Positions 1-5,575 of a DNA stretch of 5,575 nt are shown in pieces; within the stretch, counting starts at the first letter, position 1; every line of letters starts with the position of its first letter. The notes beneath the pieces are model-generated. The model was not told the origin of the DNA. It worked only from the letters and a program-made list of their open reading frames with translations, and ran no database searches. The translations under genes and the position numbers were made by a program. Source of the stretch: Thiomonas sp. (GTDB lineage Bacteria; Pseudomonadota; Gammaproteobacteria; Burkholderiales; Burkholderiaceae); assembly GCA_027443745.1 (NCBI GenBank), contig DAIAZB010000410.1, positions 1-5,575 on the forward strand, read 5' to 3'.

Positions 1-1485
1 GGCAAGTCCAACCTGATCGAAGCCATCACCCAGGTCTTCCGCTGGGTGGACATGCGGCGCAGCGAGCCGCGCTTTCGCTATCGGGTTGAGTACCGCATCC
101 AGCCACAGGGCCACACCGTGCCCGAGCCGCCGCGCGTGACCTTGAGCAACGTGCCGGGCGAAACCACTATCCGCATCAATGGGCAGGAGGTCAAGCGCAC
201 CGAGTTCGAGAAGCGCAAGGCCGAGTGGTTTCCCGACCTCGTGTTCGGCTACTACTCCGGCGGCAGCCGCCGGCTGGAAGCGCTGTTCGACAACCACCAG
301 CGCCGCTACTACGACGACATCAAGCTTGAGGAAGACGTCGCCAAAGTCGCGCTAGCGCAGACGGCCCGGCGCTTGTTCTATTGCCGCCCCATCCATGGCG
401 TGCTGGCGCTGATGGCGCTGTTTGCCTTCCCCGACAGACGAGTCACCGAAGAACTCGCCGCCAAGCTGGGCATCACAGGCTTCCACTCGTTGCTGGGCTT
501 GTTTCGGGAGCCCTGGTTTGCAAAGGGCAGAAAGACCAGCGCCCGGGAGCTGTGGGGTGCGGGCGGTCCAGCGGGAAGCACGGCCCAGCGATTCAAGGAA
601 GTCGCGTTTCACCCGCTGGCGCTGGAGGGCAATGCGGTGGACGACTACCGCGACAAGAAGCAGTCCGAACCGCAGTACGCCACCTTCCTGCCCTCACTGG
701 CGCATCTGCAGCGTGTGGCGCAGAACTTCAAGAACGAACGCGAGATGTTCTATGCCCTGGAGGCGATGGACATCTCCGACCTCGTCCGCGAGATTCAGGT
801 ATGGGTGACGCGCAGCAACGATGCCAGCGGTGACGTGGGCTTTGCCGACCTGTCCGACGGCGAACGCCAGCTGCTGATGGTGCTGGGCCTCATCCGCGTC
901 TCGCGTGGTAAGCGCGCCTTGTTTCTGCTGGACGAACCCGACACGCACCTGAACCCGCATTGGCAGCACAGCTACCTGAAGCTGATCGAGGACTGGACGG
1001 GCAGTGCCGCGGAGAAAGACCAATGCCACATCGTGCTGACCTCGCACAACCCGCTGACCATCTCGGCGTTGACGCGCGATGAGGTGCGGGTGATCGCGCA
1101 GGCCGCGGATGGTCAGGTGACGGCATCTCCGCCGTATGCCGACCCGAGAGGCATGGGCTTCACAGCCACCTTGACCGAGATCTTTGGCTTGTCGACCAGC
1201 CTCGATGTCGACACCCAGCGGCTCGTGGACGAACGCAACGAACTTGCGCAGGTGGCGGATCGATCCGCCACCCAGCAGCGCCGCCTGATCGAGCTGAACG
1301 ATCGACTCGCCCGCCTTGGCTTTCTCAACGAGGACAGGGAACCGCTGTACCAGGACTTCCTCAGGGCGTGGCACGACCTGCGCTATGCCGACAGGCCGCC
1401 GCTCAGCCCGGCCGAACTCGAGGCCCGGCAGCGCGCGATGAAGGAGCTGATCAAGCAACTCACCACGTCCGAGGCGAAGCCATGA
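1..1485 (+). CDS. ptuA: PtuA-like ABC/AAA_21 ATPase, Septu defence (5' partial)
   Basis: This is the ATPase of a probable Septu (PtuA-PtuB) anti-phage pair; in known systems PtuA forms a complex with the HNH nuclease PtuB and controls it through ATP. The reading frame is open from base 1, which falls inside Walker A (GKSNLIEAI), so the true start lies upstream; the ATG at 46 is internal. Other motifs, by window codon: YYSGGSRRLEALF near codons 84-96, the ABC signature LSDGERQ (nt 850-870), Walker B LFLLDEPD with catalytic Glu at 934-936, and the H-switch TSHNP with His at 1045-1047. About 280 residues separate Walker A from the signature, without an SMC-like coiled coil. The C-terminus (about nt 1200-1480) is charged and helical. 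No TOPRIM domain is visible, which argues against OLD or GajA. It ends in an ATGA overlap with the HNH gene. The ATPase class is certain; the PtuA name rests on the partner gene. Confidence 0.8.
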   Translation, partial: GKSNLIEAITQVFRWVDMRRSEPRFRYRVEYRIQPQGHTVPEPPRVTLSNVPGETTIRINGQEVKRTEFEKRKAEWFPDLVFGYYSGGSRRLEALFDNHQRRYYDDIKLEEDVAKVALAQTARRLFYCRPIHGVLALMALFAFPDRRVTEELAAKLGITGFHSLLGLFREPWFAKGRKTSARELWGAGGPAGSTAQRFKEVAFHPLALEGNAVDDYRDKKQSEPQYATFLPSLAHLQRVAQNFKNEREMFYALEAMDISDLVREIQVWVTRSNDASGDVGFADLSDGERQLLMVLGLIRVSRGKRALFLLDEPDTHLNPHWQHSYLKLIEDWTGSAAEKDQCHIVLTSHNPLTISALTRDEVRVIAQAADGQVTASPPYADPRGMGFTATLTEIFGLSTSLDVDTQRLVDERNELAQVADRSATQQRRLIELNDRLARLGFLNEDREPLYQDFLRAWHDLRYADRPPLSPAELEARQRAMKELIKQLTTSEAKP

Positions 1486-2345
1486 TCTTCGTCCGCCGAG
1501 ACCCCAGCCTGATCCCCGAGAAGGTGCTGCGCGTCGCCGAACGCGCGCAGGCGAAGCTCGAAGCTCTGCCGCCCGACGAGCGCGCCGCGTTCATCGAGAA
1601 GAAGTCTCATGTCTGGCGCGGATTCGCTCGCTATCTGGCCAAGATGTCGTACGGCAAGTGCTGGTACTCCGAGAGCGACAGTGTTCAGTCCTTCAAGGAT
1701 GTCGATCACTACCGGCCCAAGAAGCAGGCCAAGCGAAGCGAGACCGAGAGTGACGAAGGCTACCCCTGGCTGGCATTCTCCTGGGACAACTTCAGGCTCT
1801 CGGCCCAGCGATCCAATCAGATCAATCGGGACGACGATACCGATCAGGCTGTCGGCAAGGGCGCGTGGTTTCCGCTGATGGTCAGCGGCAAGCGAGCAAC
1901 CTGGGACGATCGATGCATCGACGACGAGCGGCCCGTTCTTCTCGATCCCACGAGGCTTGCGGATGTCAGCTTGATCGAGGTGACTGCCACCGGTCAGATG
2001 GGGGCGAGCAAGTTCTGCTTGGGTGATTACGAGCGCAGGCGCGTCAGCGACAGCGTCAAGCTCCTCGGCTTGGACCTTCCAGGCTTGCGGAGTGCGCGCC
2101 AGCGGACGATGCGGTTGATGCAGGAGCTGCTCGACCAGCTGCAACGCACGCTCGCGCAAGCCGAATCAGGCGCGATGGAGTCTGAGTTCCTGGCGACAAA
2201 GTTGCCGATTGACGGACAGCTGAACCAGCTGCGGCGGCTGACCCGACCGAGTGAGCCGTATGCAGCCGCGGCCCGAGCGCAGCTTCGCTTGTCCGGCTTC
2301 GGCGAACTGTGCGAACCAGTCGAGCAGATGGAGGCCGCTGCATGA
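1482..2345 (+). CDS. ptuB: PtuB-like HNH nuclease of the Septu system
   Basis: A 287-residue protein, the likely effector nuclease of the upstream ATPase. The ATG at 1482 overlaps the ATPase stop as ATGA, with GAGG 7 nt upstream (1471-1474); the frame is open further upstream, but that part lies inside the ATPase gene. The HNH core is visible in order: GKCWYSE (residues 58-64), DVDHYRPK (73-80, with D75 and H76 as core metal/catalytic candidates), YPWLAFSWDN (94-103) and SAQRSNQIN (107-115). It is followed by WFPL and by PVLLDPTRLAD (151-161), a segment I associate with this PtuB/HNH family. The rest is helical, including a Leu/Gln-rich stretch around 205-228. Oddity: the zinc-binding Cys-x2-Cys pairs of ordinary HNH proteins are mostly missing. 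The first is C60-W-Y-S and the second has no Cys at all. Septu membership is inferred from the motif order and the coupled ATPase. Confidence 0.78.
   Translation: MIFVRRDPSLIPEKVLRVAERAQAKLEALPPDERAAFIEKKSHVWRGFARYLAKMSYGKCWYSESDSVQSFKDVDHYRPKKQAKRSETESDEGYPWLAFSWDNFRLSAQRSNQINRDDDTDQAVGKGAWFPLMVSGKRATWDDRCIDDERPVLLDPTRLADVSLIEVTATGQMGASKFCLGDYERRRVSDSVKLLGLDLPGLRSARQRTMRLMQELLDQLQRTLAQAESGAMESEFLATKLPIDGQLNQLRRLTRPSEPYAAAARAQLRLSGFGELCEPVEQMEAAA
2330..2334 (+). promoter_or_regulatory. Strong ribosome binding site for the DUF5655 gene
   Basis: GGAGG lies inside the last codons of the HNH gene, 7 nt before the ATG at 2342. This supports the ATG at 2342 over the in-frame ATG at 2309, which would overlap the HNH gene by a further 33 nt. 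It is the best Shine-Dalgarno match among the five cassette genes. Confidence 0.7.
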
Positions 2346-3331
2346 GCGACATCAAACTGTTCCGCCTCAGCGCCGGCGTCGCCGTCGAGCTGCAAGGCGA
2401 CGCCTCCGATCTGGAGAAACCACTTCAGACGCTGATCGAGGCCAACCTCGAACCGCTGCTCGGCATCCGCTTCCTGGCCACCGAGTACTCCACGGGCAAA
2501 ACGCACGCCGGCCGCATTGACTCGCTCGGCCTGGACGAGAACAACTGCCCGGTGATCCTGGAGTACAAGCGCTCGGTCGGCGAGAACGTCATCAACCAGG
2601 GCTTGTTCTATCTGGACTGGCTGATGGACCACCAGGCCGAGTTCAAGCTGCTGGTGATGGACCGTTTGGGCAAGCCGGCGGCCGATGCCATCGACTGGGG
2701 CGCGCCGCGGCTGGTGTGCATCGCGGCGGACTTCACCAAGTACGACGGCCATGCGGTGCAACAGATCAATCGCAACATCGAGTTGATCCGCTACCGCCGC
2801 TTCGGCGAAGAACTGCTGTTGCTGGAGCTGGCCAATGCAACCAGCGCAAACGCCGGGCGCTTGGCGTCTGCGAAGTCGGCCAAGGCACAGAAGGCCCAGG
2901 TCACCGAACCTACCGCCGTCAAACCGGGCACGACAGGTGATCGATCGTTCGCGGAGTGGCTGCCACTGCTGCCGCCGCATCTGGGCGAACTGGTCGCGTC
3001 ACTGGACGGGCACGTGCTGTCGCTGGGCGACGATGTGCAGCGCAAGGAGCTGAAGCTGTACGTGGCCTTCAAGCGACTGAAGAACTTCGCCACGGTGGTG
3101 CCGCAGAAGAACCGACTGCTGCTGTACCTGCACATCGACCCCGGCCAGGTGGTGCCGCTGCCCGCAAACGGCCGCGACGTCAGCCAGCAGGGGCATTGGG
3201 GCACGGGTGACCTGGAGCTGGCCCTGACGTCGCAGGCGGACCTGGATGCTGCAAAGCCGCTGATCCTGATGGCGTACGAGGGTAGGGCAGCCTTCGCTGC
3301 TTCGAAGCCGCCGCCAACCTCCGGGGGCTGA
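2342..3331 (+). CDS. PD-(D/E)xK-like nuclease with C-terminal DUF5655 domain
   Basis: A 329-residue two-domain protein. The N-terminal domain (about 1-165) resembles NucS/DUF91-type restriction-endonuclease folds. GRID gives D60 and ILEYKR gives E74 and K76, which together make a D-x13-E-x-K active site; NQGLFYLDWL with Q86 follows in the next helix. A Lys/Ala/Thr-rich linker (about 166-200) leads to a DUF5655 domain (about 201-313). Its recognisable segments are KLYVAFKRLKNFA, LLLYLHIDP, GRDVSQQGHWGTGDLEL and AKPLILMAYEG. DUF5655 has no known biochemical role that I can name. The start ATG overlaps the HNH stop as ATGA, so translation is probably coupled to the Septu pair. The predicted activity is DNA (or nucleic acid) cleavage; target and trigger are unknown. 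It could be a third Septu component, an independent defence nuclease or a passenger gene. Confidence 0.75.
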   Translation: MSDIKLFRLSAGVAVELQGDASDLEKPLQTLIEANLEPLLGIRFLATEYSTGKTHAGRIDSLGLDENNCPVILEYKRSVGENVINQGLFYLDWLMDHQAEFKLLVMDRLGKPAADAIDWGAPRLVCIAADFTKYDGHAVQQINRNIELIRYRRFGEELLLLELANATSANAGRLASAKSAKAQKAQVTEPTAVKPGTTGDRSFAEWLPLLPPHLGELVASLDGHVLSLGDDVQRKELKLYVAFKRLKNFATVVPQKNRLLLYLHIDPGQVVPLPANGRDVSQQGHWGTGDLELALTSQADLDAAKPLILMAYEGRAAFAASKPPPTSGG

Positions 3332-3334
3332 CAC

Positions 3335-4009
3335 GTGCCTGCCCCGCAGCCCACGCGCCTGTTCCACATCACGGCCATCGCCAACCTGCCGGCGATCTTC
3401 GCTGCGGGCGCGCTGCTGTCGAAGAACGGCGGTGCTGCTGCGGGCATCAACTACCAGAACATTGCGCATGCCGGTGCACAAGGCGCTCGAGCAGTGCGCA
3501 CGGTTCCCAACCCGCCTGGTGGGCTGGTGCATGACTTCGTGCCGTTCTACTTCGCGCCGCGGTCCCCGATGCTGTACGCGATCAATGGCGGCCGCGTCGC
3601 GGGCTGTCAATGGCGGCAAGGTGACATCGTCCACTTCGAGACCACGGTCCAGAACGTCGCCGGCCTGGGGCAGCCCTATGTCTTCTACGACCGGAACGCC
3701 ACGCTGGCCTTCAGCACGGCATACACCGACCTTGCGCACCTCGACACCGCCGTCGCCTGGGACCTACTGACCGAGGCGCCACAACTCGATGGCTTCTGCA
3801 TGTACTGGCAAAGCCGGGCGGCCGTGGCTCGATATGTGGACCGGATGGAGCGCCGCCAGGCCGAGTTTCTTGTCAGGGACAGGGCGCCGCTGCAGTGCAT
3901 GACACGCCTGGGTGTGATCGATCTCGCCCGCCAGGCGCAGGTGCAGGCACTGCTGAACCAAGCGGGCGTAGCATTGCGCGTGGACATCATGCCGAGCTGG
4001 TACTTCTAG
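3335..4009 (+). CDS. darT: DarT DNA ADP-ribosyltransferase toxin (DUF4433)
   Basis: A 224-residue toxin that, in characterised relatives, uses NAD+ to attach ADP-ribose to thymidine bases in single-stranded DNA, blocking replication; some DarTG systems stop phage this way. Visible DarT motifs are LFHITAIANLPAIFAAG (9-25), the QNIAHAGAQGARAVRTVP region (41-58, with R52 or R55 as the candidate catalytic arginine), DFVPFYFAPRSPMLY (67-81, NAD+-binding) and RRQAEFLV (173-180) with the probable catalytic Glu E177 (codon GAG 3863-3865). All key segments are intact, so the toxin should be active. The start is a GTG 3 nt after the DUF5655 stop, with a G-run (3323-3327) as a possible ribosome site; the encoded HIT motif begins at residue 11, as expected for a full N-terminus. 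The adjacent darG confirms the call. Confidence 0.93.
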   Translation: MPAPQPTRLFHITAIANLPAIFAAGALLSKNGGAAAGINYQNIAHAGAQGARAVRTVPNPPGGLVHDFVPFYFAPRSPMLYAINGGRVAGCQWRQGDIVHFETTVQNVAGLGQPYVFYDRNATLAFSTAYTDLAHLDTAVAWDLLTEAPQLDGFCMYWQSRAAVARYVDRMERRQAEFLVRDRAPLQCMTRLGVIDLARQAQVQALLNQAGVALRVDIMPSWYF

Positions 4010-4012
4010 GAA
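4008..4012 (+). promoter_or_regulatory. Ribosome binding site of darG
   Basis: AGGAA overlaps the TAG stop of darT and sits 9 nt before the GTG at 4022. This fixes the GTG as the antitoxin start and suggests ribosomes finishing the toxin can reinitiate on the antitoxin. Confidence 0.6.
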
Positions 4013-4021
4013 CACAACATC

Positions 4022-5089
4022 GTGATCAAGCTGACCCACGGTGACCTGCTCAAGCAAGACGACGTGGATGCGATCGTCAACACGGTGAACTGTGTCGGCG
4101 TGATGGGCAAGGGCATCGCCCTTCAGTTCAAGAACAAGTGGCCGGCCAACTTCACTGCATACGCCGCCGCCTGCAAGGCCGGCCAGGTGCGCCCGGGCCG
4201 CATGTTCGTGTTCGACTCGGGCGGGCTGGTCAAACCGAACTTCATCATCAACTTCCCGACCAAAGACCACTGGCGCGGTTCGTCCAAGATCGAATTCATT
4301 CGCGATGGCTTGGTCGACCTGGTGGCGCAAGTCAAGCGCTTGGGTATCCGTTCCATTGCCGTCCCGCCGCTCGGGTGCGGCAACGGGGGGTTGGACTGGG
4401 CGGATGTGCGTCCACTGATCGAGGCCGCATTCGAGACCTTGCCTGACGTGGAAGTGCGGCTCTTCGAGCCTGCCGGTGCCCCTGATCCGAAGACCATGGA
4501 AGTACGGACCAAGCGGCCTCGCATGACCGCTGGGCGAGCGGCCATCGTGAAGGTGCTGGACACCTACCGCGAGCTGAACTACGGGCTGTCGAAGATCGAG
4601 GTTCAGAAGCTCGCGTACTTTCTGCAGGAAGCGGGTGGACCGCTGGATTTGCCCTTCGTGAAGCACCACTACGGGCCCTACTCGGACACGTTGCGCCACG
4701 CGTTGAACACCATGGAAGGTCACTTCATCCGCGGCCTCGGCGACGGCGTCGTCGAGGCCGAGATCGAGCCGACTGAAGACGCACTGGCGGAGGCTGAAGC
4801 CTTCATTGCCGAGAAGCGGCACTCGGAGCTGGCTGGCCAGGTGGATCGCGTGGGCCGCCTGATCGACGGCTATCAGTCCTCGTACGGCATGGAGCTGTTG
4901 GCGTCGGTGCACTGGGTTGCTGTACACGAAGCCGACGTGCGATCACTGGATGACGCCGTGGCAGCGGTTCATGCGTGGAACGATCGCAAGCGCCATTTGA
5001 TGAAGCCTGAGCACATCGCGTCGGCTTGGAGGCGGCTCGGCGATGAGGGCTGGCTGGTCGCCGAACAGCAACCCCGGGCTGCGTTGTGA
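4022..5089 (+). CDS. darG: DarG antitoxin: macrodomain ADP-ribosylhydrolase plus DarT-binding domain
   Basis: A 355-residue antitoxin to DarT. The N-terminal macrodomain (about 1-155) removes ADP-ribose from DNA thymidine. It shows MIKLTHGDLL, VDAIVNTVNCVGVMGKGIALQFK (15-37, ADP-ribose pocket), INFPTKDHWR (76-85) and VPPLGCGNGGLDW (114-126). K81 (codon 4262-4264) matches the lysine essential for hydrolysis in the ALC1-like macrodomain of studied DarG proteins. The C-terminal domain (about 165-355), with KIEVQKLAYFLQEAGG and HHYGPYSDTLRHAL and an acidic stretch near 245-268, corresponds to the part that binds DarT directly; in a studied homologue it mimics ssDNA. Both neutralising activities therefore look intact. 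GTG start, 12 nt after darT; toxin first, antitoxin second is the usual darTG order. It ends the cassette. Confidence 0.94.
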   Translation: MIKLTHGDLLKQDDVDAIVNTVNCVGVMGKGIALQFKNKWPANFTAYAAACKAGQVRPGRMFVFDSGGLVKPNFIINFPTKDHWRGSSKIEFIRDGLVDLVAQVKRLGIRSIAVPPLGCGNGGLDWADVRPLIEAAFETLPDVEVRLFEPAGAPDPKTMEVRTKRPRMTAGRAAIVKVLDTYRELNYGLSKIEVQKLAYFLQEAGGPLDLPFVKHHYGPYSDTLRHALNTMEGHFIRGLGDGVVEAEIEPTEDALAEAEAFIAEKRHSELAGQVDRVGRLIDGYQSSYGMELLASVHWVAVHEADVRSLDDAVAAVHAWNDRKRHLMKPEHIASAWRRLGDEGWLVAEQQPRAAL

Positions 5090-5184
5090 AGCAGCGATAA
5101 TGCGGCACATGTCTGCGATCCGTCCGATCACCGCAGCGCGCACCGGTTGGCGTTGGCGCAAGCCATCAGCCTGACCACTCCTAT

Positions 5185-5201
5185 GCGCCCTCAGCGGGCG
5201 C
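5185..5201. terminator. GC-rich hairpin after darG, weak terminator candidate
   Basis: GCGCCC (5185-5190) pairs perfectly with GGGCGC (5196-5201) across a TCAGC loop, about 95 nt after the darG stop. No T-run follows on either side, so it is not a standard intrinsic terminator. It could still pause or trim the cassette transcript. Confidence 0.25.
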
Positions 5202-5249
5202 GCGAAGTCCGCACCCAGCACGTCGCGCCGGCCCTCGCCAGCGACAGAA

Positions 5250-5273
5250 AAAGCGGGTATCAAAGCGGGTACC
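5250..5273. repeat. Two tandem 12-bp repeats, AAAGCGGGTAYC
   Basis: AAAGCGGGTATC (5250-5261) is followed directly by AAAGCGGGTACC (5262-5273), differing only at the eleventh base, and then by AAA (5274-5276). Short tandem repeats of this kind (G-run plus TA-C every 11-12 bp) resemble, from memory, those found beside tyrosine-integrase attachment sites. No integrase gene is in the window, so that role is inferred. Confidence 0.6.
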
Positions 5274-5278
5274 AAACG

Positions 5279-5300
5279 TGGATGTCCGACAAAACATCCA
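5279..5300. repeat. 7-bp inverted repeat upstream of trpG
   Basis: TGGATGT (5279-5285) and ACATCCA (5294-5300) are perfect reverse complements separated by an 8-nt A-rich spacer. The pair starts 5 bp after the tandem repeats and ends 11 nt before the trpG ribosome site. It could be an operator, an RNA hairpin in the trpG leader or part of a recombination site. Confidence 0.5.
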
Positions 5301-5311
5301 ACGAAATCAAT

Positions 5312-5315
5312 AGGA
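5312..5315 (+). promoter_or_regulatory. Ribosome binding site of trpG
   Basis: AGGA lies 10 nt before the ATG at 5326. It supports that start over the in-frame ATG at 5335 (residue 4), in agreement with the [11 protein letters not shown] opening typical of this family. Confidence 0.5.
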
Positions 5316-5325
5316 TAGAGCGCAT

Positions 5326-5575
5326 ATGCTGCTGATGATCGACAACTACGACAGCTTCACCTACAACCTGGTGCAGTACTTCGGCGAGCTCGGCGAAGAG
5401 GTCGTCACCGTGCGCAACGACGCGCTCACGCTCGACGAGATCGAGCGCCTCGCGCCGGCGCGCATCGTGATTTCCCCCGGTCCGTGCTCGCCGGCCGAGG
5501 CCGGCATCAGCGTGCCGCTGCTGCACCGCTTCGCCGGCCGCATCCCCATCCTCGGCGTGTGCCTGGGCCACCAAG
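5326..5575 (+). CDS. trpG: Anthranilate synthase glutamine amidotransferase subunit TrpG (3' partial)
   Basis: The first 83 codons of the glutaminase subunit that supplies ammonia to TrpE for making anthranilate from chorismate, the first step of tryptophan synthesis; the protein often also serves p-aminobenzoate synthesis as PabA. Class I glutamine amidotransferase motifs are present: [20 protein letters not shown] (residues 4-23), [13 protein letters not shown] (48-60, oxyanion region) and LGVCLGHQ (76-83), with the nucleophile Cys79. The catalytic His and Glu would lie beyond the window. In Burkholderiales, trpE normally sits just upstream, followed by trpG-trpD-trpC; here the five-gene defence cassette takes that place. 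The sequence does not distinguish TrpG from PabA with certainty. Confidence 0.92.
   Translation, partial: MLLMIDNYDSFTYNLVQYFGELGEEVVTVRNDALTLDEIERLAPARIVISPGPCSPAEAGISVPLLHRFAGRIPILGVCLGHQ

Larger units (their letters stand above)
5090..5325. other. Non-coding junction between defence cassette and trpG
   Basis: 236 nt with no convincing gene. Two in-frame candidates, an ATG at 5109 giving about 21 codons and an ATG at 5147 running into trpG, have no recognisable product. The left part is GC-rich like the cassette; the right part is much more A-rich (16 G/C of 40 in 5281-5320). It holds a short GC hairpin, a 12-bp tandem repeat and an inverted repeat. I infer an island boundary. No tRNA, integrase or transposase is visible. 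Confidence 0.5.

Noticed and set aside
694..1458. Long minus-strand open frame opposite the ATPase
   Set aside because: It lies wholly opposite a gene with clear ABC motifs, has no recognisable domains, and is expected from high-GC third-codon bias.
1..2345. Retron-type (RT-associated) Septu or OLD/Gabija system
   Set aside because: No reverse transcriptase or TOPRIM domain is visible. The start of the ATPase gene is missing, so an RT further upstream cannot be excluded.
1383..2980. Two long minus-strand open frames (1383-2159 and 2027-2980)
   Set aside because: They mirror the HNH and DUF5655 genes, whose motifs, overlaps and ribosome sites support the + strand.
3764..4927. 387-codon minus-strand open frame opposite darT and darG
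   Set aside because: Its length is notable, but it has no family resemblance and is rich in His, Val, Gln and Arg as expected from antisense reading of GC-rich genes. DarT and DarG motifs fix the true strand.
5084..5111. GATAAT (5096-5101) followed by ATG (5109) as a promoter and small gene
   Set aside because: No -35 element sits at the right distance, and the reading frame closes after about 21 codons.
5250..5276. CRISPR-like repeat
   Set aside because: The units are directly adjacent with no spacers and only two copies exist.
5286..5316. Sigma-70 promoter for trpG (CCGACA with TAGGAT)
   Set aside because: The spacing is 19 nt and both boxes match poorly, so it cannot be supported by eye.
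5147..5335. 62-codon + strand open frame crossing the trpG start
   Set aside because: It has no recognisable product or ribosome site, and half of it is made from the tandem repeats and the trpG leader.

Overview
The window reads as the right-hand part of an anti-phage defence island in a GC-rich proteobacterium, running into the start of the housekeeping gene trpG. The high GC content and the TrpG N-terminus ([14 protein letters not shown]) suggest a betaproteobacterium, probably Burkholderiales. That assignment rests on recalled family resemblance, not on a search.

Layout, all on the + strand. (1) 1-1485: an ABC/AAA_21-type ATPase whose 5' end lies outside the window; it opens inside its Walker A motif. 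(2) 1482-2345: an HNH-type nuclease resembling PtuB, joined to the ATPase by an ATGA stop/start overlap. Together they look like a Septu (PtuA-PtuB) pair. (3) 2342-3331: a PD-(D/E)xK-like nuclease with a C-terminal DUF5655 domain, again joined by ATGA. (4) 3335-4009: DarT, an NAD+-dependent DNA ADP-ribosyltransferase toxin with a GTG start, 3 nt after the previous stop. (5) 4022-5089: DarG, its antitoxin, with an N-terminal macrodomain that removes the modification and a C-terminal DarT-binding domain; it starts with GTG 12 nt after darT. (6) 5090-5325: a 236-nt non-coding junction with a GC-rich hairpin, a 12-bp tandem repeat and a 7-bp inverted repeat, A-rich at its right end. (7) 5326 to the window end: the first 83 codons of trpG, cut just after the catalytic Cys motif.

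The first five genes are packed tightly enough to be one transcript, and no internal promoter is evident. The expected logic is layered immunity: an ATPase-licensed HNH nuclease (Septu), a second nuclease of unknown target, and a DNA-modifying toxin held in check by DarG. The two things most worth pursuing are the DUF5655 nuclease locked between Septu and DarTG, and the PtuB-like protein that lacks most of the usual HNH zinc cysteines. The junction beside trpG looks like the edge of an inserted element, but no integrase is present in the window.
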